Source: Halanaerobiales bacterium
GTDB lineage: Bacteria > Bacillota_F > Halanaerobiia > DY22613
Direction of reading: 5' to 3'
Assembly (NCBI GenBank): GCA_023128035.1
Contig: JAGMES010000001.1
Location: 18,262 to 82,261, forward strand
DNA: 64,000 nucleotides
Shown: positions 36,093 to 44,609 of the stretch, in pieces
Layout: every line of letters begins with the position of its first letter
How positions within the stretch are numbered: the stretch's first letter is position 1
The notes under the pieces: model-generated
Seen by the model: only the letters and a program-made list of their open reading frames with translations
Databases searched by the model: none
Told to the model about the DNA's origin: nothing
Program-made: the position numbers and the translations under genes

Positions 36093-36263
36093 CTACATTT
36101 CTTTTAACTCTTCACAGCTATTTTTTTTGATATCTTCATATAAATCATAGTCATCATCACTTAGTAAGGTTTTTTTTGCATTCATAATATCTTTTTTAGA
36201 TAACTTGATTTTAACTAATTCCTTTTTGAATAAATAATCATTAAAATTTATTAACTTACCCAT
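36093..36263 (-). CDS. Unknown 56-residue protein, first gene of the small operon
   Basis: ATG at 36261-36263 behind AAAAGGGGG, reading MGKLINFNDYLFKKELVKI and ending ...CEELKEM before TAG. Lysine- and aspartate-rich and probably helical. No family recognised. It is read with the two genes that follow and, like the next protein, begins Met-Gly. Confidence 0.55.
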   Translation of the reverse strand: MGKLINFNDYLFKKELVKIKLSKKDIMNAKKTLLSDDDYDLYEDIKKNSCEELKEM

Positions 36264-36308
36264 AAAAATAACCCCCTTTTTTTATAAACAGGTTATTTTG
36301 TTAATTTA

Positions 36309-36337
36309 AGTGTATCACAATAACTGGTAATTGTAAA
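36309..36337 (-). promoter_or_regulatory. Possible sigma-A promoter of the small operon
   Basis: On the minus strand TTTACA (36332-36337), a 17-nt spacer and TACACT (36309-36314) preceded by TGTGA. It lies 46 nt before the first small gene. Confidence 0.35.
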
Positions 36338-36495
36338 GATCTAAATTCGGTATCTGCTGTTCATATATATTATACAATTTTCAATAATATGTTCACAAAA
36401 ATTCGCTGTCTTCTTATTTTTTACTATTACCAATAACTCCTGCAAATATTTAAAAATTCCCGTGCTTATCTGATTTCTTTAAATCTAGATAATTC

Positions 36496-38212
36496 ATCCC
36501 GAATTATTCATGAAACTTTAAAATAAAAGGATACATCATATTAACATACTCTAAGTTACAACAAATGTAAAAATTGTTTTGACGGATTCACTTTCATTAT
36601 TTATTCTCAAAAAAAGAAAGTCAGATAAACTATTACTCCTAAAAAAAGTATAGACTTATCCCTTGGTCTTACTTTCTAAATTTTGATTTTACAGAAATGA
36701 CGTCGTTACTGTCATCCAAACGAAGGTAATAACTCTATTCGTTCAAACAGATCAACGAAAAAACATTTGTATGGATAACTACTACAAAGTTTGAACGTAC
36801 TATATCTCCCTGAGCGGATAAAGCGACCAGCCACTTTCGTGAGCAATGTTCGTAGCGTATGCATTCGTTTTGGCTTTTCATGCTCTGGAAAACACAACCG
36901 TCTCATAAGGTTGTTTAGGTTATAAGCCAGAACCATTTGCATCAGCCTATTAGCATTTGTCATATAAGAAGAATGGCTCAAGGTGTCCATCCCGAAATCA
37001 AGTTTAGCTTCTTTAATGAAGTTTTCCATAGTGCCACGTTTGCTATAGAATCTGATGACATCTTTGGCACTAGCTTCCATAGAAGTAACTACGAAAGTAT
37101 AACTCGGCAGAAGTTCTCCTCCTTTTCTTTGAATTTTGCAAACGACTCGGCGCTCCCTATCCCAGGTCTTCGCACGGTACATAAATTCACCGTAAAGGGT
37201 ATGCATTTTTGTAAAATCAGAACCATACTGATCATAAAACTTCTCAGTTAGTTCTGTAGCCAACTTTGAAAGAACAGCATTTACCTTTAGACGAATGACA
37301 TATGCAACGCTATGTTTGTCGGCTAATTCATAAAGCTTTGGCATAGCAAAACCACTATCAGCACGAATGACCAAAGAGGTGTTTTTATGCATCTTTCTAT
37401 AGCCTACAAGAAAGGGACCCATAAATCTGGTAACATTCCTGGAGGTGTAAACATTGCTACTTCTAAGTTCTGCCTTGATGAGATCGCCAGTCATTCAGTC
37501 AAACACCATAAGTGGGTGGAAACCAGTAGAACTGTAGTGAAAATTATAAGCGGAACCATGTTGCTTTCCATATGTATTAATGTGTGTGGAATCAAGGTCA
37601 AAAATAATGGATTCAGGATGCTCTATTTTGTAAGCACGATCAAGAAGTTCTGTATTAATACATTCCATCATCTTAAAAGTACTTTTATTGAGCTCATTAT
37701 TTCGTCTGGAAACTGTAGGCTGTGAAGCTAGTCTATCAGTGTTTAAAATTTCTTTGAAGACAGGATCCACTCGCAATTCATCAGAGGCATTATCCGTATG
37801 ATAGCCAGCAATGAATTTATAGATATTTTGCAGAATCACATCAGCCCTCCTGTAAGTCAAATGCGATTCAACAACCTCATCATTTTCAAAAATTTCTTTA
37901 ACGAGTTTGCTGAATCCAATTTTTTCATCGAAACTTCTATAAGCTAAAAGTCCTGAATCAGAAGATAGATTACCACCTTTGAAATTTAGTGAAAGTTTGT
38001 TATTGAAATTTAGTGATTTAACCTGTATAATTGTCATAGAAAAGAGCCCTCTTTCTTTTGATAATTTTGTTTAGTCACTTAATTATATCAGATTTGAGGG
38101 TTCTTTTCTTCTTTATTTTTATCACCCAATGGGTGAAAGATTCTTATAGGCTAAGTATTTGATTTTAGCTGTATATGGCTGTTTTTATACTGCTACGTGA
38201 ATAATTCGGGAT
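36496..38212 (-). mobile_element. IS1380-family insertion sequence with a disabled transposase
   Basis: About 1.72 kb, bounded by 17-bp inverted ends with one mismatch (ATCCCGAATTATTCATG at 36496-36512 and its reverse CGTGAATAATTCGGGAT at 38196-38212). It holds one transposase frame split by a TGA. About 200 bp beyond the stop and 160 bp before the start are noncoding. I see no convincing target duplication. Confidence 0.75.
36712..38037 (-). pseudogene. IS1380-family transposase with a single nonsense codon
   Basis: Two halves in the same frame, 38037-37495 (180 codons, ending FHPLMVFD then TGA) and 37494-36712 (260 codons, starting MTGDLIKAELRSSN). The stop is at 37495-37497, and the join reads FD-stop-MTGDL where relatives have FDG-x-TGD, so GGA to TGA is the likely change. 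The DDE region is otherwise intact (IFDLDSTHINTYG, VIRADSGFAMPKL, MENFIKEAKLDFG). The total of about 441 residues is the family's usual length. It could still be read if the stop were suppressed, but I assume it is dead. Confidence 0.85.
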
Positions 38213-38336
38213 CATTTATATCAATATCCCTTTCATGGCTCTCCGTCAAATGTTGTGAAAACTGCTTAACTCCATTAAATCATATTAATTGCTGTTTTCA
38301 AAAAAATACTTAATTTTGCTCAGTTATTCTATTTAT

Positions 38337-38897
38337 TTAACCACGCATCTTATACAACATTGTGTGAAATACTCTTCTTAGATTCATAATGTTCGGTACT
38401 CCATACCCAATCCTTTTGACCAACTTAATCTTGTTATTGATCCCTTCTGTAAAACCATTGGTAACTTTGTTGTTGAAGTAATTTAAAATATTATCTTCCC
38501 ATGTTTTGATTGTTCTCTTTGCTTTGATAAAGAAAGTCAGCTTGCTCTCTGAAATTCTGTTATACCAAGTTTGCAAAGCATCCTTGGATTCCTGGATGTC
38601 TCCTAGTTGGAGGAAGTCTCTGAACTCTTCCTTAAGTTCCCAGGCTTTCTCAAGAATCGGACTTAATTCAAAGAGTTTTAAAAGTCTTTGATGCTCTTTA
38701 TCTGTTAACTCTTCACCGGCTTTTTTCAGCAACATGCGACTCTTATAAAACATTTTTCTCATCGTCTCATCAACTTGATTTTGGACTTGCTGCCGAGTAT
38801 CATCAAGTGCTTTATTCATTAGGGTTACCAGATGAAATTTGTCCACAACTATTTTATCTGGTAAATCAAGCAGTTTTGTGGTATGATGATTATGCAT
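38337..38897 (-). pseudogene. C-terminal part of an ISL3-family transposase
   Basis: The 186 codons read KIVVDKFHLVTLMNKALD near the start and FNNKVTNGFTEGINNKIKL near the end, hallmarks of the ISL3 transposase C-terminal half with its last acidic residue. The zinc-finger and N-terminal catalytic parts are missing. The ATG (MHNHHTT) lies in a palindrome, with no clear ribosome site. Confidence 0.8.
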
Positions 38898-38962
38898 TTG
38901 CTAGACTCCTTTTTGTTGAATTTTTGTTGGCAAACTAACTATTCAACGGAGTTTAGCAAATG
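38893..38962. repeat. 70-bp imperfect palindrome at the break of the ISL3 remnant
   Basis: Arms GCATTTGCTAGACTCC and GGAGTTTAGCAAATGC, extended inward by TTGTTGAAT/ATTCAAC. It marks where the 5' half of the ISL3 transposase is lost and may be the scar of that deletion. Confidence 0.6.
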
Positions 38963-39039
38963 CCTTTTTATTTTACTGACATTTTTTTCTTCACAACATT
39001 AATTATACACCCTTGCATTTTTGTTATATTTCTCAGAAG

Positions 39040-39123
39040 ATGTCATATATTGAAGAAAAATTAATTAGTCTTAATAACGATACGCTTTACCGTGACTATT
39101 TAAAGGGACATATAACAAAGTAG
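39040..39123 (+). pseudogene. Short 27-codon gene tail
   Basis: MSYIEEKLISLNNDTLYRDY followed by seven more residues and TAG, directly followed by a hairpin. There is no ribosome site. The protein-like sequence and following stem suggest the surviving 3' end of a gene cut by the ISL3 element. No family recognised. Confidence 0.3.
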
Positions 39124-39338
39124 ACTGCTAAAAAAGCAGTCTACTTTAAATAAGGCTTCCGGCGATTTATCAATCGCTAATTAAGGTATCTTTACTTTTA
39201 TTATATGCAACACAGCGTAGTTTAGACACTTTATCATAAAAAATTAAAACAAGAGTAGGCCACTTAGTGTGACCTACTCTTTTTAAGGTTTCCGACGATT
39301 ATTATAAACCGCTATTTAAGGTTGTTTTTATTATACAC
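39119..39338. repeat. Two copies of a hairpin plus conserved ~38-bp block
   Basis: Copy 1: stem AGTAGACTGCT/AGCAGTCTACT (39119-39145) then AAGGCTTCCGGCGATT...CGCTAATTAAGGT (39150-39187). Copy 2: stem AGAGTAGGCCAC/GTGACCTACTCT (39252-39280) then AAGGTTTCCGACGATT...CGCTATTTAAGGT (39285-39324). The stems differ in sequence but keep shape; the block is conserved in sequence. Copy 1's block holds its own hairpin GCGATT/AATCGC. Function unknown. Confidence 0.7.
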
Positions 39339-39414
39339 TTTATTCTTATCAATGTCAATACCTATTCTGGAAAATATTTACCTTAGATAAATATCTTAAT
39401 CCTCATTTTTAAGA

Positions 39415-39642
39415 TTAAATAATTGCTATGCTCTCCCTTATTTTTTCACTAATAGCACTCAAATATGTTTTGGGGACAAACTTTTTATTGTTATAAAGTT
39501 GATCTTTTATAATTCTCCTTTTATCTAAACCAGAGATGTTCCTTATATCAGCAACACTAAGTTTACGGCATCTATATTCAGTAAAGGGTTTTTTATATTC
39601 TGGATCTTTAAGTTCGACTTCGAAAAAATATCTAATATAGTT
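39415..39642 (-). pseudogene. Start-less coding remnant
   Basis: A clean minus-strand frame of about 75 codons, containing FFEVELKDPEYKKPFTEYRC, KLSVADIRNISGLDKRR and KTYLSAISEKIRES and ending at TAA (39415-39417). No ATG, GTG or TTG start with a ribosome site precedes it; an in-frame TAA sits just upstream. It begins 15 bp after the stop of the 77-residue gene, so the two may be pieces of one gene parted by a frameshift. No family recognised. Confidence 0.45.
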
Positions 39643-39657
39643 TTACACCTGGATTAA

Positions 39658-39891
39658 CTAATACAACTCTTCCTCTGTAGAAATTTCGTTTTCTTCTGAG
39701 AGAACCCATAAATCTCTATCTAATAACCATGTAGAGGCAAACATAACATTGTTCTCTTTAACAATTTTACTGCATTTATCCTGTGTTACTTCAATATCAT
39801 TTACTATTCCTTCATTAGAAGCACAATTGTTAAAACAATCCAGCTTCTTGCCACATAAACTTTCGTAACTCTCTCTGTCGACTTTAGACAT
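39658..39891 (-). CDS. Unknown 77-residue cysteine-containing protein
   Basis: ATG behind GGAAGGAGAT, a good start. The protein is acidic with five cysteines (SLCGKKLDCFNNCASN, QDKCSK) and ends ISTEEELY. No signal peptide and no recognised family. It may be the first part of a broken gene whose rest is at 39415-39642. Confidence 0.5.
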   Translation of the reverse strand: MSKVDRESYESLCGKKLDCFNNCASNEGIVNDIEVTQDKCSKIVKENNVMFASTWLLDRDLWVLSEENEISTEEELY

Positions 39892-40067
39892 TAAAAGGAT
39901 CTCCTTCCATCAGTCTTCTTCTCAATCTTTTATTATTCTAGAACGAAAGAGAGAAATCCTCTTAAGCTTACCTAAAAAAAAATTTAAGAAAGCATTTTTT
40001 AACCAATGTTTTTAATATGCTTTGGAGTTTTCTGAAAGTAATGGACTAAGTGATAACCATCCAAGAC

Positions 40068-40099
40068 AAAAAAAGAACTCCTGCTAAAACCAGAAGTCC
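40068..40099 (-). terminator. Terminator of the pilus operon
   Basis: Stem GGACTTCTG/CAGGAGTTC on the minus strand (40091-40099 with 40075-40083), then seven T's. Near copy of the hairpin at 35075-35105. The 220 bp between it and the 77-residue gene hold nothing else I can see. Confidence 0.75.
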
Positions 40100-40115
40100 T
40101 AAAATTACCATTCAT

Positions 40116-40673
40116 CTATTTTTCCTCTTTCACTATATACATCTGAAGTGTCAAACTAATTTGAAGCAAATCCTTTTCAGAAAAAGCTTTTACATCTAAA
40201 TCAGTAATCTCCATCACCTTGAGAGATCGTTCTAAAGAATAGATGAAACCAATCATAGCCTGGTAAGTTGACTTAAAAGAAAGATCAATGGGCAATTGAT
40301 AAAATTCTCCTATACTTTTCATATTTTTAGGAGTAAAATTTTCAAGTTGAATGTCCTCTTGATCTGCTAACTCTACAATCTCCAATAAAATGGCTGAAGT
40401 CTCCTTCTGTCTTGGAAACTTCTCAAGAATTCTTTGATATTGTTCTTGCTTATCTGCTACAGATTCTTGAACCTCAGGCATTTTCTTTTTTATCATACTT
40501 AAAGTTTGATTATATTGGGTATTCAAGGTTTTCATTTGACTCTCAAGTGATACCTTCTCAGCTTTTAAGGGCTGATAAAACTGAAAATAATATATCCCGG
40601 TAATTAAAACTATCATCGCAATAAGGATTATCCACTTCTCACGTTTGGTTAAGTTATTTAGCATTTTCCTCAT
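40116..40673 (-). CDS. pilO: Type IV pilus inner-membrane assembly protein PilO
   Basis: 185 residues: a short basic N-terminus, one membrane segment (about 14-31, WIILIAMIVLITGIYYFQFY), a coiled coil (about 35-80) and a small ferredoxin-like periplasm-side domain ending SLTLQMYIVKEEK. This is the PilO layout. PilO pairs with PilN to link the PilM/PilB base to the pilus. It is the last gene of the operon, 17 bp after pilN. An ATG three codons later is a possible start. Confidence 0.85.
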   Translation of the reverse strand: MRKMLNNLTKREKWIILIAMIVLITGIYYFQFYQPLKAEKVSLESQMKTLNTQYNQTLSMIKKKMPEVQESVADKQEQYQRILEKFPRQKETSAILLEIVELADQEDIQLENFTPKNMKSIGEFYQLPIDLSFKSTYQAMIGFIYSLERSLKVMEITDLDVKAFSEKDLLQISLTLQMYIVKEEK

Positions 40674-40690
40674 CCTTTAATAACATTTTC

Positions 40691-41221
40691 TTACTGATGA
40701 TTATTTAATCTTGCATTAATCTTAAAACCAATAGAGCCAGATTGATTGTTAGTAAATGATGAAATCAACTCTACTTCAGAAAAATACTCTGAAGCTTTGA
40801 GATTCACCATAAAATTTGCAATACTGTGATAGTAACTAGTCTCCCCGAAAAATGAGATGTTCTCATCTGAATAAGTAAAACGAGATAAAAGCATTTCTTC
40901 AGGAATTACACTACTCATAAAGACTATCACTGGTAAAATATAATCTTCTTCTGCTAAACTCTGACTTTCTCTTAAACGATCCTCTAATATTTTATTTTCT
41001 TTCCCTAATTCACTAACTTTTTCCAAAGATTTTTCAACCATTTTAAGCTGATTCTCCAGAGAAGTTTTATCAAACTTTAACTGTTTCGTCTGATAATAAT
41101 TTGTTAGATAAACACTTAATAAAACGATTATATATATCAATACCAGAACTCCAATCAAACCTTGAAATCTATGCAAAGATTTTTTATTTTCCTCTGGAGG
41201 TAGCAGATTGATATAAGCCAT
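40691..41221 (-). CDS. pilN: Type IV pilus assembly protein PilN
   Basis: 176 residues starting MAYINLLPPEE, the short PilN motif that binds PilM. A membrane segment follows (about 22-42), then a coiled coil and a compact C-terminal domain. GAGGTG lies nine bases before the ATG. It starts one base after the pilM stop. Confidence 0.9.
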   Translation of the reverse strand: MAYINLLPPEENKKSLHRFQGLIGVLVLIYIIVLLSVYLTNYYQTKQLKFDKTSLENQLKMVEKSLEKVSELGKENKILEDRLRESQSLAEEDYILPVIVFMSSVIPEEMLLSRFTYSDENISFFGETSYYHSIANFMVNLKASEYFSEVELISSFTNNQSGSIGFKINARLNNHQ

Positions 41222-41222
41222 T

Positions 41223-42311
41223 CTATTTCACCTCACATAATGCCAAACCCAATGCTTCTGCCATGAAAGCACCTTCTAGTTTCAATTGCTCTTTGAGCTC
41301 GGGTTCAAAAGAAAAATATTGGGTTAGATCTAGTAGTTTAACAGGTATATTTAAAAATTGTTGAAATTGTTCTGCCATACCTGGAATCATCGAAGTTCCT
41401 CCTGTTAAAATCAAGGTTTTAATCTGCAAACCACGATTGTGAAGTTGAAAATGCACAAAAGAACGTTTTACTTCGCCCATTACATCCTGAGCAATAGAAT
41501 GCATAACTTCTTCAATTCCCAAATAAGGGTTTGACATAATATCAATATTATTCAAATCAATTTCCTTAACATCCAAACTTCCATGTTGAATTTTGACCTT
41601 TTCAGCTTCCTCAAGTGAAATACTGAATGATTGAGAAATACCCTCTGTAAAATTATTTCCACCAGTTGGAATAGTTCGACTTAACCAAGGTAATCCATCT
41701 TTCATAATCAATAGATGAGTTACGTCTGCTCCCATATCAATAATTGCGATTGGAGACATATCTTTAAAATCTGGAATATGATTGATTAACACTGCTAATG
41801 GAATCGGCAAAATACTTAAATTTAGTGGTTGTATACCAACAGATTTGAGTGGTTTTAAAAAAGTTTTGATATAATCTTTCCGTCCAGCTACCAATAAAAT
41901 CTTCATCATCTGCCCCATATCTGGTTTCCGCTCCAACACAATCCAATCTATAATCGCTTCTTCAACAGAATAAGGTAACATTTTTTCTGATTCCCAATAA
42001 ATCGCTTCTGCCAATTCCTTATCTGACATTACAGGCAATTCCACTTCGCGGATGAAAGCATATTGACCACTAAAACCCAAATAAGCTCCTTCTCCTCCTA
42101 TTTTCAAACGATTTTGCATCTCTCTTATTATGTTAATAGCAACATTTGCATCATGAAAAAGTCCTTGTCTTACTACCCTAGGCGGGATTGGCAAGGTTAT
42201 TAATTGACATATTTTAAGCCCTCGGAAAGTCTTTTTAATTTGAATTGCTTTCAAATTTCGGCTCCCAAGATCAATCCCCAAATAAGAATTGGTCAATTTG
42301 AAAAATTTCAT
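41223..42311 (-). CDS. pilM: Type IV pilus assembly ATPase-like protein PilM
   Basis: I start it at ATG 42309-42311 (MKFFKLTNSYLG), behind AGAAGGGAAG, rather than at the frame's first codon 30 bp earlier. The 362 residues show the actin/FtsA-like fold signatures: YLGIDLGSRNLKAIQI at the N-terminus, IAIIDMGADVTHLLI in the middle and LILTGGTSMIPG near the end. PilM is a cytosolic ring that binds the PilN tail. The upstream PilX-like gene ends about 15 bp before it. Confidence 0.92.
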   Translation of the reverse strand: MKFFKLTNSYLGIDLGSRNLKAIQIKKTFRGLKICQLITLPIPPRVVRQGLFHDANVAINIIREMQNRLKIGGEGAYLGFSGQYAFIREVELPVMSDKELAEAIYWESEKMLPYSVEEAIIDWIVLERKPDMGQMMKILLVAGRKDYIKTFLKPLKSVGIQPLNLSILPIPLAVLINHIPDFKDMSPIAIIDMGADVTHLLIMKDGLPWLSRTIPTGGNNFTEGISQSFSISLEEAEKVKIQHGSLDVKEIDLNNIDIMSNPYLGIEEVMHSIAQDVMGEVKRSFVHFQLHNRGLQIKTLILTGGTSMIPGMAEQFQQFLNIPVKLLDLTQYFSFEPELKEQLKLEGAFMAEALGLALCEVK

Positions 42312-42325
42312 AACGATCTTCCCTT

Positions 42326-43381
42326 CTAACTTTCTCTCCAATATGTGAATATCAGTGTGATTTCTTCCTCATTACCAGAACCACCGATAAAATAATCATC
42401 TTTAATAATAGGTTGATCTAAATGATCTGAAAACGTTACAGTTGAGTTATTTCTCAATACTATCTTAGTTGTCGAATATACTCCGCCCATTACTACCACA
42501 TTATTATGAATAGTTATAGTTCCAGTAGCATAGATAGCAGCATTTATTATACCATTGTTGCTTAATTCTACATCACCATTGACAAAAATCATTAAACCTT
42601 CAAAAGATTCGTCTACATCTTTATTAATTTCAGTATTATTGGAAATACTTAAACTACCATTTATTGCTATAATACCTTCCAAAGAAATTTCAGAACTAGA
42701 TGATTTCTTTTCAGATGTTTTTTTTGAAATATCAACATCATTATCAATATAATTGACTACATAGTCCTGAAATTTAGAACTATCCCAGTCCTCTAAATAC
42801 TGATCACTTAACAAAGCATCATCTAATAATTGATCCCAATCGACTGTAGGAATCGTTAAGGTATCCGAGTTTTCGCTTATCTCACCTAAGTTGGTCTGAC
42901 TTCCAATAGTCACTTCATCATTTGCAATAATTTGACCATCAACAGTAACATTATTACTTATGTCGATAATACCGCCACTAGCAGCAGTAAAATCATCCAG
43001 CACAGTCCCATCTCCCCCTGCTAATGTATACTGAGCTCCTACTTCCAGTGTTTTCTGATTCTGATCAACACTCCCAATAGAACGAAGTACAAGTGCATTT
43101 TCCCCTGCATCAACTACTGTCAGTGTAAACTGTCCATTCCCCAGATTTTTGGAATAATCATTGATGCGCCAAGTTATATCTTCTTGAATTTTATAGCGTG
43201 CATACTCGATTCCAGCTTGCGCTAAATAAAAGACTTGCTTTTGATCCTCCAGATTATGAACCAGCTTATTTTCCATCAATGCAGAAGTAAGTAATCCTGT
43301 CCCCAATACCATCATCAACAAAAGAATAAGCATCACTGAGACCAGAGTTACTCCCGCTTCTCCTCTAATATATGAGATCAT
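42326..43381 (-). CDS. PilX-like pilus-associated protein with a repetitive beta domain
   Basis: Start at ATG 43379-43381 behind CGGGAGTG; the frame begins three codons earlier with GTG. The N-terminus has a prepilin-like hydrophobic helix (GVTLVSVMLILLLMMVLGTG) preceded by GEA rather than a typical Gly-Phe site, as in PilX_N proteins, and AGIEYARY after it. The rest is rich in Asn, Asp, Ile and Val, with repeated ISNN(V/T) turns (DISNNVTVDG, SISNNTEINK, LSNNGIINA, IHNNVVVMGG). It is likely a minor pilus or assembly component. Confidence 0.75.
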   Translation of the reverse strand: MISYIRGEAGVTLVSVMLILLLMMVLGTGLLTSALMENKLVHNLEDQKQVFYLAQAGIEYARYKIQEDITWRINDYSKNLGNGQFTLTVVDAGENALVLRSIGSVDQNQKTLEVGAQYTLAGGDGTVLDDFTAASGGIIDISNNVTVDGQIIANDEVTIGSQTNLGEISENSDTLTIPTVDWDQLLDDALLSDQYLEDWDSSKFQDYVVNYIDNDVDISKKTSEKKSSSSEISLEGIIAINGSLSISNNTEINKDVDESFEGLMIFVNGDVELSNNGIINAAIYATGTITIHNNVVVMGGVYSTTKIVLRNNSTVTFSDHLDQPIIKDDYFIGGSGNEEEITLIFTYWRES

Positions 43382-43396
43382 ATTAATCACTCCCGG

Positions 43397-44116
43397 CTAA
43401 AATCTAGGGGTTACCCCTGTAGTAAAGTCTTTCGCCTGCAGATGATCTGATCTTTCCGTTCTAAGATAAATCTGATAGGTGTTCCCAATCGCATAATTTC
43501 TATTGGTTGGTGAAAATCCTGAAGCAAAATCAGAATCAATCTCAATCCAATCTTCTCCATAATCGACGATTTTACGATAAATATATCGTGCCACACTACC
43601 AGCCACATTTTCAAAGCGAATAACCATTCCTTTAATATCTGGATCAAGATTGGCAAAACCATCATCTGAATCATCAATTCTTAAAGTTGCTTGTGTATAT
43701 GAATCATAACTACCCGCAAAGCTATCACAGACCACCAAAAATTCGAGTCTTTCTATTCCCTCAGCGACCATTCTTTGAGTTCCATCTTTTTCATACTGAA
43801 GTTGATTGCCTTGAAGAAAAAATCTACCTTGTTCTCCTGCTAAAGAGTTTAATACAATCTCATCATACGTTCCATTTGTACCTCTTAATTCAATCCCAGT
43901 AGTTGGAGTATTACGAATGGCCTGCATAATATTCTCTACAGCAATATAACTCTGTGAGCGTATCTTAGTATCCTCTCTCCCAATATGAAACACATCCATT
44001 CCTACAGTAAAGATAGTTTGAATAGCAATCATCAAAATTCCAAAAACAGCCATCACCATTAATAACTCCACAAGTGTAATCCCTTTTTCTTCTTTTAACT
44101 GTAAGATTTTTTTCAT
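43397..44116 (-). CDS. Minor type IV prepilin (PilW/GspJ-like)
   Basis: ATG at 44114-44116 behind GAAAGGTGAGAAGG; an in-frame GTG lies three codons upstream. The leader KEEKG precedes ITLVELLMVMAVFGILMIAI, a class III prepilin helix with the conserved Glu+5. The ~190-residue C-terminal domain has DIKGMVIRFENVAG and a YRKI strand region, as in PilW/GspJ proteins. It probably sits in the pilus tip complex. Confidence 0.8.
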   Translation of the reverse strand: MKKILQLKEEKGITLVELLMVMAVFGILMIAIQTIFTVGMDVFHIGREDTKIRSQSYIAVENIMQAIRNTPTTGIELRGTNGTYDEIVLNSLAGEQGRFFLQGNQLQYEKDGTQRMVAEGIERLEFLVVCDSFAGSYDSYTQATLRIDDSDDGFANLDPDIKGMVIRFENVAGSVARYIYRKIVDYGEDWIEIDSDFASGFSPTNRNYAIGNTYQIYLRTERSDHLQAKDFTTGVTPRF

Positions 44117-44138
44117 CCTTCTCACCTTTCATGAATAC

Positions 44139-44534
44139 TCAATAAAGAGTTTTAGCCCTATAAGTAGTCAAATTAACCTCTTTCTGATTTCCACTTTCTA
44201 ACCATTGAGCAGTGACTATAATCTCTTTTAAAAGTTGCTGATTCTCTCCTTCTCCCTGCTCAGTAACCTGATATTTCAAGGTGAAAGGAGAATTTGGATC
44301 AGTTAGATTATAAGAATGTTCGCCTTGGCTTAAAGAAGATGAACCATAATGGTAATTCTGAATTTCCTCTATTACCTTGACAGCCAGGTTTAAAGCTTGA
44401 TTACGTCTTTCGGAGATTTTGCCTACTTTCACAGAATGGGTAAAAATCATAGTTGAGGTGATTATAACAATACCGATGAAAGCAATGGTTACCATCAATT
44501 CAATCAAAGAAACTCCTTTTTGACTCTTAAGCAT
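44139..44534 (-). CDS. Minor type IV prepilin (PilV/GspI-like)
   Basis: ATG at 44532-44534 (MLKSQKG) with GGGAG eight bases upstream; the ATG five codons earlier lacks a ribosome site. Leader SQKG then VSLIELMVTIAFIGIVIITS. The mature part is short, with an INLTTYRAKTLY-type C-terminal strand. Its gene begins right after the hairpin that follows the main pilin. Confidence 0.8.
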   Translation of the reverse strand: MLKSQKGVSLIELMVTIAFIGIVIITSTMIFTHSVKVGKISERRNQALNLAVKVIEEIQNYHYGSSSLSQGEHSYNLTDPNSPFTLKYQVTEQGEGENQQLLKEIIVTAQWLESGNQKEVNLTTYRAKTLY

Positions 44535-44570
44535 ACTTACTACTCCCATCTTTTTGAAAAGTAAGAAGGA

Positions 44571-44594
44571 GCCCTGAAGCCAAATCTTCAGGGC
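44571..44594 (-). terminator. Intra-operon hairpin after the main pilin
   Basis: Perfect 9-bp stem GCCCTGAAG/CTTCAGGGC with a 6-nt loop, 16 bp past the pilin stop, followed on the minus strand by a T-rich but broken tract (TCCTTCTTACTTTTC). It may act as a partial terminator or an mRNA stabiliser, so that the pilin is made in excess. Confidence 0.55.
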
Positions 44595-44609
44595 ATAAAA
44601 GTTAAATTA

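Larger units (their letters stand above)
38237..39005 (-). mobile_element. Remnant of an ISL3-family insertion sequence
   Basis: The left end at 38237-38265 starts GGCTCTCCGTCAAATGTTGT, an ISL3-like terminal repeat. A short inverted match TTCACAACATT is at 38990-39000. Only the last 186 codons of the transposase lie between. The left end is 24 bp from the IS1380 copy. Confidence 0.55.

Noticed and set aside
37495..37497. Programmed recoding or selenocysteine at the transposase TGA
   Set aside because: No SECIS-like hairpin is seen after the TGA, relatives carry Gly here, and an ATG follows at once. A simple nonsense change is the better reading.
37387..37725. 112-codon plus-strand frame inside the IS1380 element
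   Set aside because: It runs opposite the conserved transposase core and has no ribosome site.
39119..39338. CRISPR array or a known riboswitch
   Set aside because: There are only two units, the spacing and stems differ, and none of the riboswitch consensus cores I know matches. I keep it as an unexplained repeat.
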